Below, in pieces: positions 1 to 10,171 of a DNA stretch of 64,000 bases. A program made the position numbers and the translations under genes. Below the pieces are notes generated by a model. That model did no database searches. It worked only from the letters and a program-made list of their open reading frames with translations, and was not told the DNA's origin. The DNA is from Chrysophaeum taylorii. Its lineage: Eukaryota; Sar; Pelagophyceae; Pelagomonadales; Pelagomonadaceae. Location of the stretch: the NCBI GenBank assembly GCA_029834535.1, contig JAQMWT010000181.1, forward strand, positions 1 through 64,000, written 5' to 3'. Position 1 is the stretch's first letter. The number at the start of each line of letters is the position of its first letter.

Positions 1-56
1 AATATTAACCGTGTCGCTCTGCATTCAGGCAAATACTTTAAGCCAAGGGCAACCTC

Positions 57-1694
57 GTGCTACGTGGCTTCCTAGCTCCCTTGGCGCCGATTTCCTTTGG
101 CACCTTCAGCCCAATGGCCACAATGACCGCAATCCGGTACTACTGGCTATTGCAGCATACAAGCAATTGCCTGTCTACCTCCAGAACGCCCGACGTCCCG
201 AAAGCCTTCGTTCAGTCTGACATTGATGCTAACGTCTATGTTCAGTTACCAGACGGCATCAAGCTTATCGACCCCGATGACGCTAAGTACAAGGGCCGAC
301 GCCTACCGAAACTGCTGAAGTCACTTTATGGACTTCGACAATCGCCATCTCTTTGGAACAAAGAGATAGACGGCTTATTCCGTAGCCTTGGCTACAAGCG
401 CCTGCATTCGGACTCTTGCCTATATGCTCGAGTATCCGCACATGCTAAGTTCGTCGTATGCAGTCTGTCTGTAGACGACATTGTTATTGTGTCCGATGAT
501 GGCACTCTTCGTACGGAGTTACAGGGTGCCCTCCACAAACGGTAAGCTGTAGAGCAGTTTGAACCTGTCCATACCCTCCTAGGCATGCGTGTGTGTCGCA
601 CATCTGATGGATCCATTTCTCTGGATGTGCAAGCCAAGCTTGATGAACTCTTCGCTGATCATCCTGTCTTGCAGCAACTAACTCCGCTTAAATATCCTAT
701 ATCTTCGTCCTTCAAGTATAAGATGGCACTCCCAGCTCTGAAACAGAGTTGTACATCAACGCACTTTGCCACCCTCCTTGGCAGGCTGGTGTTCATGCAG
801 GTGGCCTGCAGACCTGACTTCTCGCAAGCCTTGGGCAGGTGTTCGCGTGGTATGCATGCACCCACGTATGTTCACGTCCAAATGCTAGAGCACCTGCTCC
901 GCTACCTGAGGAAGCCGGAAAACCGCTCACTTCGCCTCTGGTTCCATCCTAAAGGTAATGCTATCGAAGCTCACCTTCGCACTGTTTCCGCTAATAGAGT
1001 CGATCTCTCCACTGTGGTCGACTACCAACCGCAGGACGTATCCACTGGACAGTTTGATCCCATAGTAGCCATGGTCGACGCTGACAACGCCCCTTCATTA
1101 GCACAGGAAGATAGGAAATCTACCACCGGGTTTGTCTTCTATCTTTTCAACTGCCTTATTTGTTGGAAAAGCAAGCTACAACCGATTGTCTCCTGCTCAA
1201 CTCACGAAGCTGAGTTGATTGCCCTCAGTATTTGTGCTGATGAAGCTGTTTGGCTACGCAAGCTGCTGTTGGAACTCTCCTTTGTCGTCAACCCCACCTT
1301 CTACGTCAACAATGTTAATGGTGAGAACACCGCTGATCCTGTTGACTTCGATGACAATGACAACCCAACTGCTGAAAATATGCGCTTCATCAGAAGCCTA
1401 CCTCTCTTGTCTGACAATGCTGCTGCTGTTCACACCTCTAATAACCCAAATGGATCCTCTCGATCCAAGGCACTGTCGACCAGATGGTTTAAGATCCGTG
1501 AGTACATCTCGCTACAGAACATTCGAGTCCATCATGTTCCCGGCAAGCTAAACGTGGCTGATGGTTTTACAAAGCCACTTGCTGCTGAGTTCTCCACTTT
1601 TCGTTCTCTACTCGGTATGCATCATGCCTCTGATGACAAGTCTTTACAGGATCGAAGATGCCTAACCCTAGTGACCGCAACGTCGTTAAACTAG
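57..1694 (+). pseudogene. A1 reverse transcriptase and RNase H region
   Basis: This region encodes the RT and RNase H that copy element RNA into DNA in virus-like particles. RT landmarks are QLPDGIKLIDPDD, SLYGLRQSPSLWN and the catalytic LSVDDIVIV. RNase H landmarks are VDADNAPS, RKSTTGFVFYL, CSTHEAELIALS and HHVPGKLNVADGFTKPL, all typical of Ty1/Copia. The frame ends at 1692-1694 inside the recurrent T-A-T-S-L-N motif that also marks the other domain borders of this family. The nearest relative is the RT-RNase H of A3 (43850-45572). It is broken and should be read as a fossil. Confidence 0.9.
1674..1694 (+). other. S-L-N-Y site 1 (A1, RNase H / ORF3 border)
   Basis: T-A-T-S-L-N followed by the amber codon that ends pol. 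Confidence 0.7.
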
Positions 1695-1741
1695 CCCTGG
1701 CCCTTCCTTCTTTTGCCACAATTTTGTTTGTGTGCGTGTGA

Positions 1742-3699
1742 ATGTCTCTTATGTCTTTTCCTTGGCACTCCCGTGGCCGCGGCTTCTCCCCAGTCGTTCG
1801 AAGGACAGTCCCACGCTCGCTCTCCACGGCCGAACCTTCTCCCAGGTTGTCGCAAAAGCGACAACCCATGACTGCTGCTACTGCTACCCCACAGGCTGCT
1901 GCTGTTGCACCGACACCAGCCGAACATATCTCACCTCAGTCGCTAACGCTCCAGGACGGCCTCGGCATGGACTATGCTTTGTACGAACGAGGAATCTCGA
2001 GGAATCTCTCTCCTTGTGAACTTCCGTGTCCATGTCACCCCATTTCTCTCTTCTTTTATGCGAGTGGAACTCATCACTGCCATACATTCCGTATATGGGT
2101 CTACTGACTCTTCATTATTTGTGGAACTGGCCACATTCATATCCATGCGCTTACCCATTACTATACCTTGGGAAGCTGCTCCTGCTATTGCTTCTATTGG
2201 CTGCTATAGAGGCCCCAAACGCGAACGTTTCATTTTGTCGTCCTTTTGTGCGCAATGCCTCAATGATCTTCGACAACCGACTTTCCTCGACTCGACCACG
2301 TACAGTTCCAAGGCGCGAACGCCTCGTGAACTCCCTACCGAAGTGCTGAGTCACCTCAACACGGACGACCATAAGAAGAATGGTCACATCCCCATTTCGG
2401 CTATTACTATGGGTATGTGCTTCGCGTTTCAAAATACTGATCAGGTACCCACGCAACCTACCGTATGTGCTCGCAATGATAATTCTTTCCAATTCCCTTG
2501 TGGTGCGCGCTCAGCTGGTCATATGCGCGCTACCCTCATACGCATCTATCATTTGCCAAGGGAGTTATACACTCGTTTGACAAGTATGCTAGCTCAACAC
2601 CCGTCACTTGTTAACTTGGTCTTACATTGCCATTCGCACTGGATCTTCGGCTTATAACACAGATGCACCTTGAGCATCTTAATTTCCTTGTGACTCTTGT
2701 TCGAACACAGAGTCGCAAAGCTCATGCTATGTTCAAGCCCCCCAAATTCCAACATGTGGCTACTACTGTTGCCCAATCGTGGGTACAACGTCTCGACGAC
2801 TACGTATCATCTTCAGATGATACAAAACCGCCGTCACTCCTGGATGTAATGTTCGGCCCCACTTATACTCAGGCAGAACATCAAGACTTTCTGCGCTTTT
2901 TAAACGCGAAACACCCCCTACTTGCACAGCATGTGTTGACCGAAACGTCGTTAAACTACTCACTCTCCACATCAGACCCTACGCTGGAGATGTCTTCGCC
3001 ATCGACACATCCTGCGCCTTTGCTTCGCTTGATGATTTCGATGCCTTGCGTCAACAAGTCGAACAACTCCAGGAAATTCATCGAATACACATCCGCAAGG
3101 TCAACACTCTCAGTGCTGAGAATCTATCTCTACGCACAGATCTACAGGCTGCCATTGCTTCAATCACCTCCCTGGAGAACCGGCTCTTTCCTCCTACAGC
3201 CAACGCCCACGTGTTACTTATAACACTGTACAAGATCACAGAGCTGTTGTCTCGCTCAACTCTTACCGCTCATGACCAATATGCCGCCAACCACTCCTCC
3301 CCGGACGATCACCTCCTTCATCTGCGTGACAAGTTGCTCTCATGCATTCAGAGCATTCCGCTCTCATGTGAATCGGAAGAGTCTTCTATCTTCTCGGAAC
3401 CGTTCGCTAAGTCCAACTTATTGGAAAACCAACTGGACACCCTACAACTCGACTCGCTGGTGCCATCCATACTGAATGCTTTACTCGCACTCACATTCCG
3501 CATGGTACCACACCATTCAGCTATTGGTGTTCACCACCTTGCAGCAGAAGCTGACGACGACGAAACCAACCCTCTCGAACCAGTAGCGATGTCCACAACC
3601 TCAGATAGCCCTAACACACTGTCTGTCGTACCTGTATTTCGCAACGTTCTGGTCAAAAGCATCAAGTCTACACTCAGCTCCACCAAGTCCAAGCCTTAA
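1742..3699 (+). pseudogene. A1 extra 3' reading frame (ORF3)
   Basis: Between RNase H and the 3' LTR lies about 2 kb of degraded coding sequence related to the 706-residue ORF3 of C1. Shared landmarks include an AGHMRATLIRIYHLP stretch (C1: AAHMRAIILRLG) and a C-terminal half with a likely coiled coil (QQVEQLQEIHRIHIRKVNTL...). A copy of the T-E-T-S-L-N-Y motif (2939-2959) splits it into an N-terminal and a coiled-coil part. Function is unknown. The position resembles the env-like ORF of plant Sireviruses, but no fusion peptide or glycoprotein pattern is visible. It is broken in several places. Confidence 0.6.
2939..2959 (+). other. S-L-N-Y site 2 (A1, inside ORF3)
   Basis: T-E-T-S-L-N-Y before the coiled-coil half of ORF3. 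Confidence 0.75.
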
Positions 3700-3833
3700 G
3701 ACACCCCTTCTATACTCTTGATGCTTCGTATGTGACCTCTGCGACCATCAAGACTGTATTCTCCTTTTTCTTTCCTTCATCATCATCTTTCTCAAGAGAT
3801 GTTCTATAGTCGCACCTTGCGCTTAAGACATCT

Positions 3834-3841
3834 CGAGGGGG
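3834..3841 (+). promoter_or_regulatory. A1 polypurine tract
   Basis: CGAGGGGG lies immediately upstream of the LTR start at 3842. A5 has the same arrangement on the other strand. This is where plus-strand DNA synthesis is primed in LTR elements. Confidence 0.7.
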
Positions 3842-4154
3842 CGCAGAGAAATCTGCTGCCTCTTACCCTTGCCCGTCCGTTGAGAGCGTGATCTCTTCCT
3901 TACCCTTCTTCTTCCTTTCTACACAGTCAACTAGTCCTCTGATTTGTGCTCAAGCTCATCATCATGGTCTAGCGCGTCCCGAGGTATGTAGCACTATACA
4001 CTTAACCTTTCTCGTGTAGTTCTAGATGCCGCCTGTCGTGTTCTGAGGATACAGGGAACATAACCTTTCATTCCCCGAATTAACCTTCCAGACGTTCATG
4101 ATGAGACGGGATGGTTTCCAAGGTGACTTACCACTGCATGCTAAACGCTCTGCA
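3842..4154 (+). repeat. A1 3' LTR (CopA LTR, 313 bp)
   Basis: The borders come from comparison with A5, whose LTR is also 313 bp, and from the short inverted ends (TGCAGAG...CTCTGCA, with one substitution at the first base here). The polypurine tract abuts the left end. The right end abuts A2 protease sequence. Confidence 0.82.
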
Positions 4155-4162
4155 CTCCCCCT

Positions 4163-4640
4163 TCACTTCAAATTCCTATACCTGGACAGTTGTGCCTCCA
4201 TCTCGTTAATGACCACGTTTGATTTCGCTCTGCCGAACCATGTCGTCCCTATTGATCCAAAATGTGCCCCCGTTGTCCAAACTGCCACTGGACAACAGCA
4301 AGTGTCGCACATCATGCTAGCGAAAAATATCGTGTCTCCGCTACCTGATCACCCTGGTATCGGCTACGTAAAACTTGATTGCGCTCTGTTCCTCAAACCA
4401 GTGCAGGGTCGACATTTATTTATCCTCAGTGCTCCCGAGTGGAACAAGGCTCAACTGACTGTCACCCTTAATGACAGCGAACAACCAAACATGTCACATC
4501 TCACAAGCTTGATTGACAAAGACGTCAATGTGCCTATTCATTTTGTAGATCAAGACCTCCCCGCACTACCGTGTCTACACTGGCACGTGATAGGAAACTT
4601 GAACTCCGCGATTTACCTTTTCCGCTGAAGAAGTACAACG
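4163..4640 (+). pseudogene. A2 aspartic protease region
   Basis: This is the retropepsin-like protease that would cut the Gag-Pol polyprotein. The active-site strand reads FLYLDSCASISL, with Cys where most retropepsins have Gly in the D-S/T-G-A motif. The DSCA/DTCA form is shared by A3 and by both CopC proteases, so it is a family trait. Further conserved blocks are DPKCAPVVQTATG, HPGIGYVKLD and SAPEWNKAQLTVT. Confidence 0.75.
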
Positions 4641-4829
4641 AGAACCGGGATCTCTGTCAGTATTACCACTATATGGTTACAAAACTCAGCACACGCCCGT
4701 GGTTGCGCAACCTACTGATCAATCTTCGGACACAAAACGAGTATGTCAGAAAAAATACCCCTCCTCTTGCTTGACTGCGCACTCGACCAGCGTTCCTATC
4801 AACTACAATCAATGGTTCTCGCCAACCAA

Positions 4830-6740
4830 CGGCCATGCTATTATGTTCTGGATTGTCAACACATGCGTTTCTGTCACAAGCCACTAATGACTTTGCTCTG
4901 AACATCGATGTTAAGATTGCTGTTGAGTCCGATGAAACTCTTGTGCGCATGTCACGAAAAGAATCCCCAATGTTATTACCTTTCAATCTCTTCCTTCTTT
5001 CCTCGATCATCTCCATGCCATTTCGGGCGAAGAAAGACAGACCCTATGTTGTGACATCGTCGAACTTACACCCCATATAATCAGCGAATCATCTACATGC
5101 TACCATCCTTCGCGTCTATTTCCTTCCTTTGGACTTACAGCCACTGCTGCGACCGAAACGTCGTTAAACTACCCGCCAACGGCACCTACTGCCTCGGCAC
5201 AAGTTACAACTCCGTGTAGCAATCGCAGTCTGCTCAAGAACACCAAAACATCCGACTTGGTTAGTTTGCTCGACGACTCTCTCTTTGACAGTATGCTATC
5301 CGTCATCAAATTATTAAAACCCCTGGTTCTGCTTGCGGAGATGACGCCTCCACACAAGTTGATCCACAGGGATCACATCTCAGTGGCCAACCTCATTCAC
5401 GCCACACTAGACTATACCGTCGATGTAGTCGACCGCTTCCCTATTTATCTTTGTGGCGATTACCAATCTCGGGAACGATGGATCTGCATTGCTCGCAGGT
5501 ACAATACTGGACCCATTGACATACTGTCCTAGCCGAACCAGCACCCGAAGTGTTTCTTGGACATCGCTGATGACATGCACTCAGTGTCTAAAACACTCTG
5601 GCTGCCTAAGACTTTAGCTCAAGACTGGGTTCGCACGTACCCAGATCCGCCGCTTGTTCAATCACCAAAGACGTTTCCTTTATACTCTCGCACAGGTTCT
5701 GTTCGGCTAAGCTTCTATGAGCTTGAGACTCTGAATCTACTGTTTCTCAGGCTTCATTCACAGCAAGCTCTCGAACAAAATACTCACAAATCGCATTCTG
5801 AATGCACGTATCACCACTTAGGTTTTAGAAGATCATCCAACCAACCACTACCTGGATCGTCAAATCCCATCCGCCTCGAGGCATTCGTCACTCTATACAA
5901 ATTGTTCGCCAGATATACAAATTGTTCGCCAGAATCGCGCCGAATACCCCTACACCTGTGTCCTATTATGTTGCGATTTTCGAAACTAACCAACCCGCAC
6001 CTAGGTTATTCCTTACAACTTCCTCATCTACCTTCAATATCCACATCCTTACTGGTGGACACCATTCCGAAGGCAACCTACTAGTGAAAACAAGGCTAGC
6101 AAATATCAGGCTTCCATTGACGCATTTGGATCCACCTACACCCTAACTGCCTGCAATAAGTCCCGCTGATAAGACGCTTCATCTTGATTCGTTTCAAGGC
6201 TATCTTTGGCTCGTGCAAGCTTATTCCCCTGTCGACACAGCTCACGGCACCCTCCCTGCCATCCGCAATCTGCTCCAACAGTGCGCCCTTATCATGCCCC
6301 ACTGTGTCGCCTATAACCAACCCTCCGATCGACAGTCTTTCAAAGACAGATACTTCTCCTTGGAAGACCACCATCTTTCTCACAGGAGATACATCGGTTA
6401 CTTACACGGCAGCGACCGCAAGCTTGGATCCAAAATCCATTCTATGCTAGCTCCACTGCCCACCATACGGGGATATGCCAATATGATCTTGCTGGATCCT
6501 CGCTATGGCAAACTTCGCTATCCAACTCGATCTGAACCTGTTAGAGCCAACTATCATACTCGCCCTCAGGCAACCTTCTTACTCTCACTGAAGAAAGACC
6601 TGTGCTGTGGTCTTCTCAGCAATGCATTGCCTGCTGGCACTTACCACACCCTCTACACGCGTATTTGTCGCATAGTTGTCGATATGAAGTCTCTTATGTT
6701 GGACCCTCCTTTCCAAGTGATATCGCTACCTTGAAGAAGA
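4830..6740 (+). pseudogene. A2 cytosine-5 DNA methyltransferase-like domain
   Basis: The domain lies between protease and integrase. Blocks in order: a motif I-like LCSGLSTHAF near 4835; a PC-containing TTPCSNRS block near 5205 (motif IV); LLAEMTPPH near 5330 (motif VI, with the acidic residue); LCGDYQSRERW near 5450 (motif VIII, QxRxR); a long variable target-recognition stretch with TGGHHSEGNLLV near 6045; RYPTRSEPVRAN near 6520 (motif IX); and LLSNALPAGTYH near 6615 (motif X, matching GNAVP). The motif order and spacing match DNA C5-methyltransferases. It is broken in several places, and the stretch around 5100-5200 looks scrambled. Confidence 0.72.
5152..5172 (+). other. S-L-N-Y site 3 (A2, methyltransferase region)
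   Basis: T-E-T-S-L-N-Y-P-P in a scrambled stretch; the A3 counterpart at 10151 lies between protease and methyltransferase. Confidence 0.65.
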
Positions 6741-6847
6741 CCTATGTGTCTACTTTCGTCACGCATGAACTTTCGCTCTCCAGTCACAGCTCAGACACTA
6801 TCTCTCAGGCAGATGCCTTCATGAGTTACATCTCCAACCGCAGCTGG

Positions 6848-6868
6848 ACCGAAAAGTCGTTAAACTAC
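6848..6868 (+). other. S-L-N-Y site 4 (A2, methyltransferase / integrase border)
   Basis: T-E-K-S-L-N-Y-R-S-S. Confidence 0.75.
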
Positions 6869-6954
6869 CGCTCTTCCGGAACTCCACCTGAAGAAGCACT
6901 CTCTTGACCTCAACTGCTGCTGATGATGACTCAAAGATGACACTGACGCTCCCT

Positions 6955-7933
6955 CCTTAGATGCACCCACGGAGCTCAAATTCGACGTTCGTAGGAAGCG
7001 ACATATCCCTGCCAAAGCAAATCCCCGTAAATCGCTCGCCCATGCCACGGTTGAATACCAGACAGAACGCCAAACAAAGAGCTAACCGCTTCCACAATGT
7101 ACGCCACTGCCCTGACAACGTTGCTCCCAAAGCCCTTGTCTTTACAGAACTGCAATCAAATTTTTTTCTGGCGTATTTACGCACACTACTAACGCGACCG
7201 AATTCACGCAAGCTCCGGACTACTTGTTTGCCTTTTGCATATGATGAATGTGTGTTCACGCACGATATACTCCGACGCGTCCGGCCGTACTTCAACCAGT
7301 ATATCATTACTCCCTGCCGGGTAGATAAAGGCATCAACCTTGTTACTTCCCCGCCTTCTCTTCACCAATTTTAAGTGCGAAGTCGAACAAAGTACAGGTT
7401 ATGTTGTTTCTGCCTCCTCAACTTGCCTCCGTAACCTTATCATTGCTCATTACCGTGGTGCCAAGATCGTGGAACCTGCAATCCACTTTCCGTGGGCTGT
7501 AGTCCACACTATTCAATCATAAAATATTCCCCAAAATGCCTCACTCGAGCGCACTCACCATTCTATCATCAGCCCGCAGCAATTTCTGTATAATCGGTTA
7601 ACAACACCTCAACATGGTCACCTCAAAATCTTTTGCAGTGAGTGCTTTCTCTTATATATTTACTTGAGCCTCACGAGCACCACAAATATGAACCGTCTCG
7701 ACGACGCTATGTATATCTGTGCTGCGCTAACTCCCAAAACCCGCTTGTCTCCCCTCATGTTGCCCATCAAGCTAATGTTGTCCTTAATCCCGAAAATAGC
7801 CAGCTCCGCGTTACCTCCAAGCTGACCTTCACCTATATGATCCAACGCTCCACCCCGGATCCTGAGCATGCTCCTCCACCTGATGCTCCGTCTGTGTCCT
7901 TCGACATTGACCCTCATCGAGATGAAGACCCAT
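6955..7933 (+). pseudogene. A2 integrase region, partial
   Basis: The region starts after the T-E-K-S-L-N-Y site (6848-6868) and a short linker. It matches the A3 integrase from ELKFDVRRKRHIPAKA onward and includes the HHCC-region remnant (NVRHCPDN), a GAKIVEPAIHFPWAVVHTIQS block and the ANSQNPLVSPHV...LTFTYMIQRSTPDPEH block. It stops abruptly near 7933. It is strongly decayed. Confidence 0.65.
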
Positions 7934-8059
7934 CGGCAAACTTTACTGAAACTGCACTTGCCCAGCTTTCTCGGGTGCAGCTAAATGAACTATCCTCCCA
8001 TTTTGCTGATAATACCGGCAATAACCGCTATGACAGAGGCTGGGTGGACTATTGCTTTA

Positions 8060-8799
8060 TTTATGAGACGAGATCTTCTGCCAGAGCACGTCCTGAAGCC
8101 GACAGGCTATGTCATCCGTCTGCCGTCTGATTAGTCCGCTATTCTTGAGTTTGCTTTGGATCCCTATAATTCCGTTTCCAACAACGCAAGCGATAAAAGG
8201 CGTCTCGAACCCCCTGCCTCTTGGATTCCCTATGTTGAAGGATCGTCCACTCACCAAAAACCCAACGTACATTTAACTCAGCTGCTGAACGACACGGACT
8301 CTGAGCTGGAACACACAGCTCATGTTTTCGCGTCGCTTACCACGCCAGCAAATGGACAACAATCGAAACCTTTAACGCACGACGCCTCCGTAACTCAAAA
8401 GACGCTAGCCAGCCGTTTTCACCTAATGATCTTAGCTACTACCGCCCTGGAGACTCCTATGTCACCAGAGCTCGCAGTCCTGGTCAATCTAACGACCGAC
8501 CTGTTTATGCGCGCACGTTCGACCGACCCGCCCGATCTGATATGAAGCTGTTGGATCGCACAAAGCACACGATGCACGCACTTAAAGATCAATTTCGTGA
8601 GCTATCTAAGCATACTGCCCAAATTGCGACTACGTCTCAATTGCAAGATAAGACCAACAAGCTGTTTGAGACCCTACTACAATCGGCTGATATCATTGCC
8701 ACTACAACTTCCGATGATATCTCCGACTTTCTCCGCCTTAATGATCAACTGTCCTATGCCGAAGATATCGTGCGAAACGTTGATATACATCTGCTTTCG
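8060..8799 (+). pseudogene. A3 gag, C-terminal part
   Basis: This is structural Gag sequence, recognised by alignment with the CopC gag. The block EPPASWIPYVEGSSTHQKP matches KPASWIPYIPGTTATKPP of C1, and the later MKLLDRTKHTMHALKDQFREL matches the CopC LMDRATYQVDRLRHLFGKL helix. No CCHC zinc knuckle is visible in either family. The segment ends at the T-A-A-S-L-N-Y site (8800-8820). The N-terminal part and leader are missing. Confidence 0.65.
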
Positions 8800-8820
8800 A
8801 CCGCAGCGTCGTTAAACTAT
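8800..8820 (+). other. S-L-N-Y site 5 (A3, gag / protease border)
   Basis: T-A-A-S-L-N-Y-G-A. Confidence 0.75.
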
Positions 8821-9760
8821 GGGGCAGAACAATCATCTGTGTCTGCACCCAATCCCTCTACTCCACCGAACGCAAATGGCAACAGCCCTCCACCCGCCAT
8901 TCCTCCTACTGAATCACTCAATCTAACTGCGGATGCTATTGTGCAATTATCACCGGAGCGGCTGAATGCGCTCTCTTCTCATGTTACCGCAGCCCTGCGT
9001 CTCAAGAGCTCTGCTCACGCAACATCTCTGCCTGCTACTCCATCGCCCACCAAGCAAGATAACCTTTCGCCATTCGACATCGATAAAGGTTTAGGAGCTG
9101 ACGACGGTGAACCAACTGCACCCGTAACCCCTATTAAATTCTCCCAAGTGATCATCACTTCCAAGCTTCTTAGCCAACCTAATTTGTTTGCTGCAAGCAC
9201 TCCCTCTACCAGCTCTACCAGTGTGCCTCACGAGTATGTGTTCCTTACCAAATATCGGAGAGATCACAACCTCCCCCTTCATTTCCAATTTTTATATCTG
9301 GACAGCTGTGCTTCCATCTCGCTTATTACCACGTTTGATTTTGCGTTACCGAACCACATTGTGCCAATCGATCCAAAATGTGCCCCCGTTGTCCAAACTG
9401 CCACAGGACATCAACAAGTTTCGCACATCATGCTCGCGAAAAAACATTGTGTCTCCACTGCCAAATCACCCTGGTATCGGCTATGTGAAATTAGATTATG
9501 CCTTATTTCTTAAGCCAGTGCAAGGTCGTCACTTAATTATTCTTAGTGCACCTGAATGGAACAAGGCTCAGCTGACCGTCACCCGCAACGACAGTGAACA
9601 ACCACGCATGTCACACTTAACTAGTCTGATTGACAAAGACGTGAATGTGCCTATTCACTTCGTTGATCACGACCTACCAGCATTACCGTGTCTACCTTAC
9701 GCCCTGGCACGTGACAGGAACCTTGAATTACGCTCGCTAGCATTCCCGCTGTAGAGATAC
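8821..9760 (+). pseudogene. A3 gag-protease linker and aspartic protease
   Basis: A Pro/Ser/Thr-rich linker with a helical TADAIVQLSPERLNALSSHV block leads into the protease. The active-site strand is FLYLDSCASISL at about 9290, followed by DPKCAPVVQTATG and SAPEWNKAQLTVT. It is almost the same protein as the A2 protease. The S-L-N-Y site at 8800 sits exactly between gag and this linker. It is broken. Confidence 0.72.
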
Positions 9761-10150
9761 AATGAAAATCGTGATTTACTCCACTATTACAATTATCTGG
9801 TTACGAAGCTCTCAGCACGCTCTTGGCTCCGTATCCTCCTTCTCAATCTTCGGAAGCAAGACAAGTACGCTAGGAAAATCACCTCACCTCTTGCCTGACT
9901 GCGAACCCGATCACATGCGAAGAAACCGTCGAACATACAGACTAATGCCTACAAGCCTCTTGTCCAAGCAATTTCTCGCTCCTTCATTCTGCACATCGCC
10001 GATTATAATTCACTAGGTGATGAAGAAAAGCCACCGTCTGTTTTCGAAGCAATGCAGTCTCCTACTACGTACACTGAGGCCGAACGTAAGGACTTCGCAG
10101 GGCTTTTGGCTTCCAGGTATCCTCAGCTTTATGCTGAACTTGCCGATGCG

Positions 10151-10171
10151 ACCGAAACGTCGTTAAACTAC
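10151..10171 (+). other. S-L-N-Y site 6 (A3, protease / methyltransferase border)
   Basis: T-E-T-S-L-N-Y-P-P, with the same seven codons as sites 2 and 3. Confidence 0.75.

Larger units (their letters stand above)
1..4154 (+). mobile_element. CopA copy A1, 3' part of a Ty1/Copia element
   Basis: The window opens inside the reverse transcriptase of a Ty1/Copia LTR element. The visible order is RT, RNase H, an extra 3' reading frame, polypurine tract and 3' LTR. The LTR ends in CTCTGCA at 4154, and the next base is already inside the protease region of another CopA copy (A2), so A1 inserted into A2. The 5' half and 5' LTR lie outside the window. The element is broken, with a handful of interruptions in the visible part. 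Its LTR is very close to that of A5, so the insertion is probably fairly recent on the scale of this region. Confidence 0.88.
4155..7933 (+). mobile_element. CopA copy A2, middle part of a Copia element
   Basis: This stretch resumes at the protease and runs through the methyltransferase-like domain and the first part of integrase. It ends near 7933, where the integrase-RT linker jumps into gag sequence of A3. Similarity to A3 is high throughout. It is broken, with roughly ten or more interruptions and some scrambled stretches. The A2/A3 border has no clear LTR or target duplication, so a recombination between copies is more likely than a simple insertion. Confidence 0.78.
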
